A stretch of 43,560 nt of DNA from a virus. The notes under the pieces are model-generated. The model was not told the DNA's origin, searched no databases, and saw nothing but the letters and a program-made list of their open reading frames with translations. The translations under genes were made by a program, and so were the position numbers. The stretch spans positions 1 through 43,560 of IMG/VR virus record IMGVR_UViG_3300017527_000399; one strand, given 5' to 3'. Shown piece by piece: positions 7,518-16,051 of the stretch (position 1 is the first letter of the stretch; every line of letters begins with the position of its first letter).

Positions 7518-8492
7518 ATGGCAGTAGGTAATAGTAGTTTTACTACCTTAATTACCACTACTTTACAGAATCATGGTAAAGAGATATTCGATGCTATCTC
7601 AACAAACAATGCGTTATATTGGATGTTAAGACAAGCAGGCAATATCAAAGTAGTTGGTGGTGGTAGGAAATTCACTCATCCGATTATCTACAAAACTAAC
7701 CCTTCATTTGCGATGTATTCTAAGTTGGACACCATTGGTCTTAACGTGACCGATGCAATCACAAGAGCAGAGTATGATATCAAAGTTGCTGCGGGTTCTA
7801 TTGTTTTGTCTGATGTAGACTTAGCGATGAACGCTGGCAATAAAGAAAGATTACTCGAACTTGCTGATGTTAAAAGGTTAGAAGCTGAGATTTCAATGTC
7901 CGAGTTAATGGGCGACCAGGCTTTTGGAGATGGTACAGGCTCAAACGACTTCGGCGGGTTACAGTTTTTAATCCATGAGACACCAACTGGTCAAAGTAAT
8001 GTCGGTGGGATAGATTGTACCGCTAGTACAGCATTAACGTATTGGCACAACTATACCAACACATCGGCAATTACGGCCTTCAATACATCCGATACAGGGG
8101 TAAAAGCGTGGAATGATATCTTAAATAATACAATTTACGGGCGTAGAGGCCCGCGGGCTGTATTTACGACTAAGACAATCTACGGTTTATATGAGATCGG
8201 ATTGACGAGCAATATTCGATATGCTCAAACAGACCTTGCAGATGCAGGGTTTAGACACCTTCAATACACAACGTTACCAGTACTTTTCGATGATAATTGT
8301 CCTACGGGCAATACGTACTTCGTAGATACTGATAGCTTATGGTTGCAGGTATTAGCACAAGGGAACATGAAAATGTTCAAATTCCAAGAAAAAGATGACC
8401 AACTTGCGAAATCCGCATTAATGGCTTTGTACGGTAATTTAACCACAGGGTCTAGGAGAACGCAAGGGGTTCAAACTAACACAACGGCTTAA
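7518..8492 (+). CDS. Major capsid protein, HK97-like fold
   Basis: The 324-residue product resembles podovirus/P22-group coat proteins. It has an N-terminal segment NALYWMLRQAGNIKVVGGGR leading into beta strands, then a long helix-rich spine (LADVKRLEAEISMSELMGD). Near the C terminus is FKFQEKDDQLAKSALMALYG, typical of coat proteins of this type. There is no signal peptide. The ribosome site AAGGAGTTAGCAA is good. It follows the scaffold and precedes an exported decoration-like protein. Confidence 0.9.
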   Translation: MAVGNSSFTTLITTTLQNHGKEIFDAISTNNALYWMLRQAGNIKVVGGGRKFTHPIIYKTNPSFAMYSKLDTIGLNVTDAITRAEYDIKVAAGSIVLSDVDLAMNAGNKERLLELADVKRLEAEISMSELMGDQAFGDGTGSNDFGGLQFLIHETPTGQSNVGGIDCTASTALTYWHNYTNTSAITAFNTSDTGVKAWNDILNNTIYGRRGPRAVFTTKTIYGLYEIGLTSNIRYAQTDLADAGFRHLQYTTLPVLFDDNCPTGNTYFVDTDSLWLQVLAQGNMKMFKFQEKDDQLAKSALMALYGNLTTGSRRTQGVQTNTTA

Positions 8493-8501
8493 GGAGGAAC
8501 A

Positions 8502-8987
8502 ATGAGAAAATTACTTATTTCTTTATTTGCCCTCCTATTCGTTGCAGGAGTGGCATACGCAGGTACAATCTGTGACCCTTCAGCAGGCCCTTGTAGAGAA
8601 GTAACATCCTATTATAACAGTAGCTCGTCAACTACGTTGACTGCGGGTATGGTTGTTATCTGGGATACGGACGACTCTACAGGAGATAACGATAATTACG
8701 TCGATGTTACAACGACATCTGGTACCGGCCCTGTCGCTGGTATAGTTCTTGTCGGTGCAGCAGTAGGAGCAGACGGGATTATGGTTACAGACGGAGTTAC
8801 GACTGTTACAGTTCCTTCTTCCGGTGTCGGTTCTGACATCGTAGCTGGAACGTTCCTTTGTACTTCAGGAACAGCAGGAACAGCGCGTTCTTGTCCTTCT
8901 TCGGGGGTTGACAAGGGATTACAGTTTGGTTATGCAACAGCAACCGCATCAGGCGGTTCTGTTCTAGCAAACATAGACTGCGAGTAA
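8502..8987 (+). CDS. Decoration-like protein with a Sec signal peptide
   Basis: This 161-residue protein has a clear signal peptide (MRKLLISLFALLFVAG, cleavage after VAYA near residue 20). The mature part is Gly/Ser/Thr/Val-rich beta protein with LTAGMVVIWDTDD and TGPVAGIVLVGAAVG, reminiscent of head-decoration proteins encoded right after coat proteins. Two Cys pairs (ICDPSAGPC and LCTSGTAGTARSC) could form disulfides outside the cytoplasm. The ribosome site AAGGAGGAACA is strong. The decoration role is inferred from position and composition. Confidence 0.72.
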   Translation: MRKLLISLFALLFVAGVAYAGTICDPSAGPCREVTSYYNSSSSTTLTAGMVVIWDTDDSTGDNDNYVDVTTTSGTGPVAGIVLVGAAVGADGIMVTDGVTTVTVPSSGVGSDIVAGTFLCTSGTAGTARSCPSSGVDKGLQFGYATATASGGSVLANIDCE

Positions 8988-8993
8988 GAGTTA

Positions 8994-9044
8994 GGGGACA
9001 AATTAAGCGAGGGTTCTTTCATCCTTTCATCCCTCGCTGTCCCC
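8994..9044. terminator. Two-part hairpin after the decoration gene
   Basis: GGGGACA (8994-9000) pairs with TGTCCCC (9038-9044) and GCGAGGG (9007-9013) with CCCTCGC (9031-9037). One strand has a 6-nt AATTAA bulge and the loop is 17 nt. No T run follows, so it may act as a partial terminator, a processing site or an RNA-stability barrier that lowers expression of the next gene relative to capsid genes. Confidence 0.6.
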
Positions 9045-9057
9045 TTTGAAAGGGTAT

Positions 9058-10311
9058 ATGTTCTGGATATTTGTACTCACGATACTAGGGACTAATTTAG
9101 CACCGTTCATATTTTATGGGTTAGATATCTGGCATGCACAAGGGTTTTGGGTACAGACAGGGATATTTATATTATTCACGTTATCGTTCTTTTATAAAGG
9201 GGTACCTACTCTTAAAAACAAACCACTCGGATTATTACACGGCTGGATAGGGTTAAGTGTGGGGGTATTCTGTTTTCTTGCTCAGGTAAAGGGGAAGTAT
9301 GATTTACAACATTTTCTCCCTTATTTCAATCTGCTTTGTTTACTTATCTTCTATAAGCTCATCGTTCAATATTTGAACAAAGAGAAGGTTGAGAAGATCT
9401 TAGAGTATATGCGTTGGGGGTTAATCGCAACGTTATTTGTGTGTGTATTACAATATTTCGGTTTAAGCCAATTTTTCATATTCTTATTAAAAGACCACCC
9501 CCAATTTCATGAATACTGGAACAACCCTGTCAACGGGTTTATCGGGAACGGAACGCATCTAGCGGGATTCCTCGCTATGTGTATACCGTTACTATTCATC
9601 AAGAAGAAGAAGGAGAACTGGTTTGTATTAGGCTTAACGTGCCTTATTTTACTGACCGTAACGGGAGAGCACAAAAATGATGTGGCTGTTTCAGGTATTA
9701 TTACTAGTTTATGTGTCGGCGCTTATCTACTTTACTTTAAAAGAAGGAAGGCGTTCTATATAGCTCTCCCCCTAGCGGTAGTAAGCCTACTCGTGTTAAC
9801 CCTTATAAACAAAGATTTATTTTACCCACATGGGCGAATCCAGTGGTGGAAGTATTACTACCCGTTATTTAAATCTCACGCAGTAACAGGGATAGGGTTA
9901 GGTGGGATAAACATCATCTATAAGCAAACCTTATTCCCTGATTTACGGCATTTACATTTAGAGTATTACCATTACGCGCTTGAACTAGGAATCATCGGGT
10001 TAATTTTAATTATCAATGTCATATATACATTTTTTAAAAATAGGGTTTCAGACCACACTTCAATATGCCTTAAAGCTATTGTGTTGGGTTTTTGTATCAG
10101 CTGTATTTTTAATTACACTTCGCACCTTTGGCTACCTTCTATTTACGCTATGTTCGCATATGCCTCGGTGTATGCAATCAGAAATGAGGAAATAAATGCT
10201 GTCAACACGCAAAGCAATAAAGGATCACGTACTCTCCACAACCCGCCAAGAAAGTTCGCAAATAGGGTCACTCGTCGAAGAGTTCATAAATCTCACCTTA
10301 AGAGAAGTTGA
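9058..10311 (+). CDS. O-antigen ligase/polymerase or O-OTase-like membrane protein
   Basis: This 417-residue polytopic protein has about ten hydrophobic segments. It shows features of the WaaL/Wzy/PglL (Wzy_C) superfamily: NGFIGNGTHLAGFLAMCIPL (159-178) and, after a long loop, TGIGLGGINIIYKQ followed by RHLHLEYYHYALELGIIGL (297-315). In that superfamily this loop carries the transfer site. These enzymes move lipid-linked glycans to lipid A, to a growing polymer or, as O-oligosaccharyltransferases, to exported proteins. ATG 9058 with AAAGGG upstream is preferred to TTG 9046. The last 38 residues are out-of-frame reading of the adaptor gene, a sign of insertion into the morphogenesis cluster. 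Confidence 0.75.
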   Translation: MFWIFVLTILGTNLAPFIFYGLDIWHAQGFWVQTGIFILFTLSFFYKGVPTLKNKPLGLLHGWIGLSVGVFCFLAQVKGKYDLQHFLPYFNLLCLLIFYKLIVQYLNKEKVEKILEYMRWGLIATLFVCVLQYFGLSQFFIFLLKDHPQFHEYWNNPVNGFIGNGTHLAGFLAMCIPLLFIKKKKENWFVLGLTCLILLTVTGEHKNDVAVSGIITSLCVGAYLLYFKRRKAFYIALPLAVVSLLVLTLINKDLFYPHGRIQWWKYYYPLFKSHAVTGIGLGGINIIYKQTLFPDLRHLHLEYYHYALELGIIGLILIINVIYTFFKNRVSDHTSICLKAIVLGFCISCIFNYTSHLWLPSIYAMFAYASVYAIRNEEINAVNTQSNKGSRTLHNPPRKFANRVTRRRVHKSHLKRS

Positions 10312-11176
10312 ATCCCCAGGTTGGGCGTTTAGAAAAGAAATCCATCATCGATGGTCATGGTTAAAACGCAAGACTACTTTTACCACCACGGCTTCGACAT
10401 CAGAATACGTGTTAGAGAGGGATATCAAAGACGTTGCTATCGTCACCCAACGAGAATCCCCAACCAAGATATACCGTGTTACAGACGAACAATTCCTCAA
10501 ATACGAGCCCGAACCTACTGATACGGGGAACCCTGTACTTTACAGGTTATGGGAAATATCCGGTGTAGGGACTAAACTTTCTACTGCAGACACGATAGAT
10601 GTGGTATCGAGTTCTACTTCCGACGATAACGACAGCGATTTAGCGGTAACAATATGGGGGTATGTAAACGGTATTCTTCAGTCAGAGAGTTATGTGTTAA
10701 ACGGTACGACCACGGTTACAGGTTCCACCACGTTTGATGCAAGAGATATCTTTGTTTCCAAGAGCAAGAACACCACGGGGACGATAACGATTACTGCAGG
10801 TGCGACCACACTCACTACGTTAGGAAAGGAAGAGCGTAACCCTATCCACAAGGTCATGGATTTATACCCTATTCCAGGCAGTGCGATGACTATTTACATT
10901 CAATACTACTCTCATTTGAGGGAATTAGTTAGAGATAGCGATGTCCCGCAATTCGACCCGAACTGGCATTATGTTATAAGGTTAGGTACTTTAGCCAAGG
11001 TCTACCAGTTTTTAGGGAAAGAGAACGATTTCACCACAACACAAGCGTTATATTCAGCGAGTGTCAGAGCGATGGTTAATGCTGATCGGGGGGTAAGCGA
11101 TTTTATCCCCAGGCTAGAAAGACACAGGTTCAGACAGTTTCCTCATATCAGGAGGTCAACAGCCGATGTTGCGTAA
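10196..11176 (+). CDS. Head-tail adaptor protein (SU10-adaptor-like)
   Basis: The 326-residue product begins with helices (EEFINLTLREVESPGWAF) typical of podovirus adaptors that dock under the portal. The middle (about 110-215) is a Thr/Ser-rich beta domain of a kind inserted in SU10-type adaptors (TIWGYVNGILQSESYVLNGT). It then returns to helices (DPNWHYVIRLGTLAKVYQFL). No signal peptide is present. GAGGAAATAA precedes the ATG. It overlaps the upstream membrane-protein gene by 116 nt; since this N terminus looks native, the overlap comes from extension of the upstream frame. Confidence 0.8.
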   Translation: MLSTRKAIKDHVLSTTRQESSQIGSLVEEFINLTLREVESPGWAFRKEIHHRWSWLKRKTTFTTTASTSEYVLERDIKDVAIVTQRESPTKIYRVTDEQFLKYEPEPTDTGNPVLYRLWEISGVGTKLSTADTIDVVSSSTSDDNDSDLAVTIWGYVNGILQSESYVLNGTTTVTGSTTFDARDIFVSKSKNTTGTITITAGATTLTTLGKEERNPIHKVMDLYPIPGSAMTIYIQYYSHLRELVRDSDVPQFDPNWHYVIRLGTLAKVYQFLGKENDFTTTQALYSASVRAMVNADRGVSDFIPRLERHRFRQFPHIRRSTADVA

Positions 11177-13019
11177 ATGTTTAGTATTCTTATTGTTTAC
11201 AACTTTATGTTACGCACAAAACCCTAAGTTAATCGGATATCCACCCCAGACTATTATGGGATTCCGCGGGTTAGATACACGTACCAGCGCACCGTTATTA
11301 CAGGACGGACGAGCTTCGGATTTAAAAAACGTTAAATTATCCCGCAGTTTTGATTTAGAGAAACGCAGAGGGTACGACCCGGTAGATGACACACTAGACG
11401 ATTTAGATATAGATTCTCCTGCGATTAACGGGATATTCTATATGGAATATTCTAACGGCAATGAACGGATTTACGCGTTTGTCGGGAAGAAATTAAAGTA
11501 CGATTCAGGGACAGCATGGACGGAAGTTACTGATTCACCTGAAGGGCATAAAGTAACGGGTATCACCACAGGCAAGAACAACCAGTGGCAATGTATCAGC
11601 GCGTTAGATTACGCTGTCTGCACGAACGATACTGATTTACCGTTAAAAATAGATTCTACCCCTGAATACTCTGATTTAGATTTATCTGATTTAAGTGATG
11701 CCGTAACTAAAGTAAAAACGGTTATATGGTATAAAAACTATTTAGTTTTAGGGAATACCGTTGAGGCGGGGACAGAGTACCCTACGCGTGCACGATGGTC
11801 GAATGTCGGTACGATACAGTCTTGGACGGATGAGGATTATATCGATATAGGCGCACTTGCGGGAGATGAAATTGTAGGGTTTGCCGAGTTATACGGCGAC
11901 CTTTACGCTTTCTTAAGAAACTCGATTTACAAAGCGTCTTTTGTAGGAGGGGATGATGTCTTTACCGTTAATAAAGTCATTGAGAACATCGGTTCGATTG
12001 CTAGGGATTCGATACAAACAATCCTCTTGGAAGATAACCGCCGTGCCATTATTTTTCTTGACGAAGATAAGAGGGTATATTTATTCAACGGCGCTACGAT
12101 TACAGATATCGGATGGATTATCCAACCGACACTCGACAATCTCAACTCGTCACGAATCCAATATTCCGTAAGCACGTTTGACGGGGATTCTTACTATCTC
12201 TCGTCCAGTACAAGCGGTGTAACGGAGAACGACAGTATTTACGAGTTTCAGACAGAGGTCGGCGAATGGACTAAACATACTGATATCAACGCCAATGCGT
12301 TTGGTCAAATCAAAGATTCCAGTGTTGTAAAAACCTATTTCGGGAACTACGACGCGCATGTGTATTGGTTAGATAACCCCGATTATACATCAGACGGCGG
12401 TGATGGGACAGGATATGTCGGTGTAGTTGAATCTGTAGGCACGGTCAATACCCGCACGATAACAGGAGCACAGTTCATTAAAGACTCTACCCCTGGGTTC
12501 AGCACAACCCAACTGACAGGATGTTTATTCAAGATAACCTCAGGGACAGGGGCGGGAGAAGAACAGGTTATTGTGTATAACACCTCAACGGGTGTTGCCG
12601 TAGCCACAGCGTTCACCACTACCCCGACGACAACGAGTAATTACTCGATAGGTGCGATAGATGCCGCGTATACCACTAAATGGTACGATTTCGGGGATTC
12701 CCCAAGACTTAAAAACTTCCGTAAATTATTCCTTTGGGGTGAAGAATCTACAGGGGATGAAGTCATTGTAAGTTATTCTGTAGATTTCGGGTCAACGCTA
12801 GGAAGTGAAGCCAAGAACCTTAGTCCATCAACATCGAGTTTATGGGATTCAGCGTTATGGGATATCGGTGTCTGGGGGACAACAGGAGACAAGTTTTATA
12901 CGACTTTACTTAGCGGGTACGGGCGGATGATAGAGTATAAGTTTGAGAACGCGGATATCAACGAAAACTTTCATTTATACGGGTTTCATATGTTAGCGGA
13001 CGTGATGGATGTGGAATAA
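11166..13019 (+). CDS. Tail nozzle/stabilisation protein with signal peptide
   Basis: The 617-residue body resembles P22 gp10/T7 nozzle-type beta-propeller proteins that close the short tail. After GFRGLDTRTSAPLLQDGRAS it contains RARWSNVGTIQSWTDEDYID and LYGDLYAFLRNSIYK, hallmarks of such proteins. Preceding this is a Sec-type leader MLRKCLVFLLFTTLCYAQ (1-18). A signal peptide on a tail nozzle is abnormal because nozzles normally assemble on cytoplasmic heads. A C-terminal part (about 430-490, GTGAGEEQVIVYN) resembles a small beta domain. The start overlaps the adaptor stop by 11 nt. Confidence 0.82.
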   Translation: MLRKCLVFLLFTTLCYAQNPKLIGYPPQTIMGFRGLDTRTSAPLLQDGRASDLKNVKLSRSFDLEKRRGYDPVDDTLDDLDIDSPAINGIFYMEYSNGNERIYAFVGKKLKYDSGTAWTEVTDSPEGHKVTGITTGKNNQWQCISALDYAVCTNDTDLPLKIDSTPEYSDLDLSDLSDAVTKVKTVIWYKNYLVLGNTVEAGTEYPTRARWSNVGTIQSWTDEDYIDIGALAGDEIVGFAELYGDLYAFLRNSIYKASFVGGDDVFTVNKVIENIGSIARDSIQTILLEDNRRAIIFLDEDKRVYLFNGATITDIGWIIQPTLDNLNSSRIQYSVSTFDGDSYYLSSSTSGVTENDSIYEFQTEVGEWTKHTDINANAFGQIKDSSVVKTYFGNYDAHVYWLDNPDYTSDGGDGTGYVGVVESVGTVNTRTITGAQFIKDSTPGFSTTQLTGCLFKITSGTGAGEEQVIVYNTSTGVAVATAFTTTPTTTSNYSIGAIDAAYTTKWYDFGDSPRLKNFRKLFLWGEESTGDEVIVSYSVDFGSTLGSEAKNLSPSTSSLWDSALWDIGVWGTTGDKFYTTLLSGYGRMIEYKFENADINENFHLYGFHMLADVMDVE

Positions 13020-13287
13020 ATTATTAATTATATTATTAGTTCTAGTTCTTTGCGGGGCGAGGATGGAGAAACCCTTCACGTTTACCGATTTATCCGATGA
13101 GAAACAAATCCAGAAACTCAACAGGATTTTAATAGATTTACAAAACATTATTAACGGGCGGTTAGAGTTAGATCTTGTCACCACATCGAAGGCAGACCCT
13201 AATGATGGCGAGTTCTGGTTAATCCAGACAGGGCCGAATGTACGCATACAGTATAGAGGGAACAATCATACATTTACAACAAAGTAG
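13009..13287 (+). CDS. Small exported or anchored protein
   Basis: The 92-residue product starts MWNKLLIILLVLVLCGARM, a hydrophobic leader with a Cys at residue 15; LVLC is not a strong lipobox, so export, anchoring or lipidation are all possible. The middle is helical (SDEKQIQKLNRILIDLQNII) and the end (GEFWLIQTGPNVRIQYRG) resembles small tail-associated phage proteins. ATGTGGAATAAA makes the start overlap the previous stop by 11 nt, exactly as at 19723. Confidence 0.65.
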   Translation: MWNKLLIILLVLVLCGARMEKPFTFTDLSDEKQIQKLNRILIDLQNIINGRLELDLVTTSKADPNDGEFWLIQTGPNVRIQYRGNNHTFTTK

Positions 13288-13294
13288 GGGAAAT

Positions 13295-13783
13295 ATGAAA
13301 TTAACACATTTATTTTTAATCCTAGCGTTACTGAGTTATGCGGGTGCTCCGAGCAGACCAAACACTTTTAGTGCGGGGACAACCATCGACTCGGATGAAG
13401 TCAATGACGATTTGAATACGCTTTACAACTATTTATCCGCAGGGGTAGACTCGTTTGAAGACTTCTCGATTGTCAATGCGGACATCAGCGCTAGTGCGGA
13501 TATTATTGCAAGCAAGTTAAATCTAACCACCATAGCACAGAACATCACGAATACGGGCACATTCTCAAATACAGGTAACGTTTCAATCGTTGGCACAGTC
13601 GGAGTATCGAGTTCTCTTACATCAACCACCACCACGTCGGTAGGATGGACAATCCAGAAAAGCGCTAACCAGGAGTGTAATACCACGTGTACCGCAGGTT
13701 GTGGGTTCGGGTTTGATGGGAGTACAATAGTAAACTGTAGTGACGCGACAGCAGACGCGTGCTTATGCCTAGGGAGTTCATAA
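13295..13783 (+). CDS. Tail fibre-like exported protein, paralogue 1
   Basis: The ATG at 13295 follows AGGGGAAAT; an open frame continues upstream to 13238, but the leader MKLTHLFLILALLSYAGA makes 13295 the better start (162 residues). The mature N terminus (FSAGTTIDSDEVNDDLNTLY and IVNADISASADIIASKL) is typical of phage fibre or neck-appendage proteins. It aligns with the next gene. The C-terminal 40 residues carry six Cys (for example CNTTCTAGC), consistent with disulfides in an oxidising compartment. A TAATG overlap links it to the next gene. Confidence 0.72.
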   Translation: MKLTHLFLILALLSYAGAPSRPNTFSAGTTIDSDEVNDDLNTLYNYLSAGVDSFEDFSIVNADISASADIIASKLNLTTIAQNITNTGTFSNTGNVSIVGTVGVSSSLTSTTTTSVGWTIQKSANQECNTTCTAGCGFGFDGSTIVNCSDATADACLCLGSS

Positions 13784-14943
13784 TGAAAAAATTACTTATT
13801 TTATTTCTCTTACTATCCCCACCTTGTTTTATTAGTGATGCTGTTGCAGGCCCCCCGGCGAGGATTTACACTTACACGTCAGGGACAACTATTCTTTCAG
13901 CACACGTTACGGCAAATGAGGACGCGGTGTTCGACTACCTAACCGCGGGTGTAGATACTTATGCGGACGGAACGATTTTAAATGCAGATATAAGCGCAAC
14001 CGCAGATATTGATGAGACTAAAGTCGATTTATCAACTATTTCTCAGAACACAACGTTCACGGGAACACTAGATTTTTCAGGAGCAACGATAACGGCACAA
14101 ACCACCTTCGCTGATTTAGTAGCGACAACCGCAGATATTAACGGTGGAACAATAGACGATGTAACAATCGGAGGCGTTTCTGCGGGAGTGGCTACGTTTA
14201 CTTCTATAACAATGACGAACGCGGTCACAGAGTTCTCTACAGACGGGACTCTTGCCGGAGATTCTGATACTGCCATACCAACAGAGAAAGCAACAAAAAC
14301 ATATGTTGATGCGATGCTGAGTACAACCTCTTATACTTCCAATGACACGTGGACTTGTCCAGCAGGAGTGACAAGGGTATATATAACGATGGCTGGCGGC
14401 GGTGGAGGTGGTGGCGGTGGTGAGAACGGTCAATACGGCGGTGGCGGTGGCGGTGGTGGTGCCTATACCATAGATACCCCCCATACAGTTGTTCCCACGA
14501 CAGGATATGCCGTAGAGGTAGGTGCTGGCGGTGCAGGTGGAGGGGCAGGTTTAGACGGATCTGCTGGGGGTGAAACGAGGTTTGATACTTTATATGTAAA
14601 AGGTGGAAGCGGCGGTAGTGCGGGAAAATCTGCAGGTTCAGTTGCAGACGGCCCAGGCGGTACAGGCGGGACAACATACAATACAGGCGGAACGAAAACA
14701 GCAACGGTCGGGGGCGGTATTCCTGGCTTTGCGGGCGGTGCAGGTGCGGACGGTGATGGTTCTGGATATCTTGGTGGCGGTGGTGGAAGCAGTTTAAGTG
14801 TTGGTGCAACAGGCGCTGATGGCGGCGGTGGTGCTGCAAGCGGAAGTGCAGGAGTAACAGGTAGTGGTGGCAGTGGCGGAGCAAACGCTGGTTCTGGTGG
14901 TGCAGGTGGTACTGGAATTGTAATAGTTCAATACGTCTTATGA
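13783..14943 (+). CDS. Glycine-rich tail fibre with signal peptide, paralogue 2
   Basis: This 386-residue protein starts MKKLLILFLLLSPPCF with a cleavage site after SDAVA (about residue 24). The N-terminal module (YTSGTTILSAHVTANEDAVF and ILNADISATADI) matches its upstream neighbour. From about residue 185 the segment SNDTWTCPAGVTRVYITMAG leads into a very Gly-rich region with runs of 8-9 Gly (about 206-386). Gly-rich domains of this kind form polyglycine-helix receptor-binding tips in some phage fibres. The start is set by TAATG plus AGGGAG. It is probably a receptor-binding fibre. Confidence 0.8.
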   Translation: MKKLLILFLLLSPPCFISDAVAGPPARIYTYTSGTTILSAHVTANEDAVFDYLTAGVDTYADGTILNADISATADIDETKVDLSTISQNTTFTGTLDFSGATITAQTTFADLVATTADINGGTIDDVTIGGVSAGVATFTSITMTNAVTEFSTDGTLAGDSDTAIPTEKATKTYVDAMLSTTSYTSNDTWTCPAGVTRVYITMAGGGGGGGGGENGQYGGGGGGGGAYTIDTPHTVVPTTGYAVEVGAGGAGGGAGLDGSAGGETRFDTLYVKGGSGGSAGKSAGSVADGPGGTGGTTYNTGGTKTATVGGGIPGFAGGAGADGDGSGYLGGGGGSSLSVGATGADGGGGAASGSAGVTGSGGSGGANAGSGGAGGTGIVIVQYVL

Positions 14944-15239
14944 TAACTTATTTACAGACAAAACATAGATTCATCTATAGTTTCATTGAGTGGGAAGTTG
15001 TTAATAAAGAAGGACAATTTCAAGACCATGGAGAGTATGTTTATATCCAAAACTTATGGGTACATCCAAAGTTTCGAAGCGGGTTTGCAAAGGGTTGTAT
15101 AGAAAAATTAATTGCAAAGATGAATAAGCACGAATTTATGAAAAATGTTAATTGGGTTTATTGGAACAATCTCCAACGAGATGCGTTAGTAGGCCCTTTC
15201 CCTAGAAACAAATTAGCAAGGAGAGGTATCGATGTTTAG
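14940..15239 (+). CDS. GNAT-like acetyltransferase fold protein
   Basis: The 99-residue product has a segment resembling GNAT motif A (YIQNLWVHPKFRSGFAKGCI, about residues 34-53), which in that family binds acetyl-CoA. It is shorter than typical GNATs (about 150), so the fold may be partial. Small proteins of this type accompany fibre genes in other podoviruses, from general memory. An ATGA overlap joins it to the fibre gene. Possible roles are fibre modification or assembly; catalysis is unproven. Confidence 0.6.
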   Translation: MITYLQTKHRFIYSFIEWEVVNKEGQFQDHGEYVYIQNLWVHPKFRSGFAKGCIEKLIAKMNKHEFMKNVNWVYWNNLQRDALVGPFPRNKLARRGIDV

Positions 15240-16038
15240 TTTAAGTATTCTGTGTTGGTTAGTTTTATTTTCTTTAGACAAAGGTACGGATGTACGATTT
15301 ACAAAACGCGGTGGTGGGGGCAAATCAAGCCCTGCTCCTGCACCAGAAAAGATTGACCCTGTAAAACAAGCACAGGCACAATTACAAGCACAGATAAATA
15401 CCATGCCAGGCGCGGCAAAGGTACAGTACGATATTCTGGCTAACCCTGAATACGGATTAGGAGCGACAACGCAATTACAGGAAGATGTTCGTAAGCAAGT
15501 CTTTCCTGGTGAGCAGGGTGTAAGAGAGCAGATGTTAGGCAATATATTACAGCAGTTAATAAGCCCTCAAGGAATTACCCCACAACAACAAGAAGCACAG
15601 CAAGCGATAAGAGGAGAGTCAGTAAGCGATTTACAACGCGCCATACAGACAAGCGCTAATGTAGGGGGTACGTTATATGGAGGCAGGCGGCAGGCGAGAG
15701 AAGATACTGCGGTTGGTGATTTACTTAATCAATTTGCGGTACAAGATATCGATAGAGACAGGATAGCACGGTTAAACGCGATTCAATCAGCGTTACCAGC
15801 GTTACAGATGCTTTTCCCTGGTTCTCAGATCACCCAACCCCAATATGTTAATCCGGTGGTAAGCCCTAACCAACAGTATTCGGGAGCGGTAAGCCAATCA
15901 AATACAGCAGCGAGTCTTGCGGCACAACAACAAATGGCAAACCAACAATCACAATCTGCGTTATACAGTTCTCTATTTCAGGGGTTAGGCACCGCAGTTG
16001 GGGGAGTCGGCGGGGCACTAGCAACAAAATGGGCATAA
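15232..16038 (+). CDS. Putative internal virion/ejection protein
   Basis: This 268-residue, Gln/Ala-rich protein has a hydrophobic N terminus (MFSLSILCWLVLFSL), a Gly/Pro linker (GGGGKSSPAPAPEK) and a helical body with ANVGGTLYGGRRQARED. The C terminus is small and hydrophobic (GLGTAVGGVGGALATKW). That composition fits proteins packed in the head and ejected through the host envelope. AAGGAGAGG precedes the ATG. It forms a block with the next two genes, as internal proteins of podoviruses often do. Confidence 0.62.
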   Translation: MFSLSILCWLVLFSLDKGTDVRFTKRGGGGKSSPAPAPEKIDPVKQAQAQLQAQINTMPGAAKVQYDILANPEYGLGATTQLQEDVRKQVFPGEQGVREQMLGNILQQLISPQGITPQQQEAQQAIRGESVSDLQRAIQTSANVGGTLYGGRRQAREDTAVGDLLNQFAVQDIDRDRIARLNAIQSALPALQMLFPGSQITQPQYVNPVVSPNQQYSGAVSQSNTAASLAAQQQMANQQSQSALYSSLFQGLGTAVGGVGGALATKWA

Positions 16039-16051
16039 GTAAGGAGTTAAT

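Noticed and set aside
14116-14484. Other minus-strand frames over the fibre gene
   Set aside because: Same cause: antisense of Thr/Gly-rich coding sequence.
14237-14884. Long minus-strand open frame of 215 codons opposite the glycine-rich fibre
   Set aside because: It is a His/Arg-rich shadow created by Gly codons on the plus strand, with no ribosome site or natural composition.
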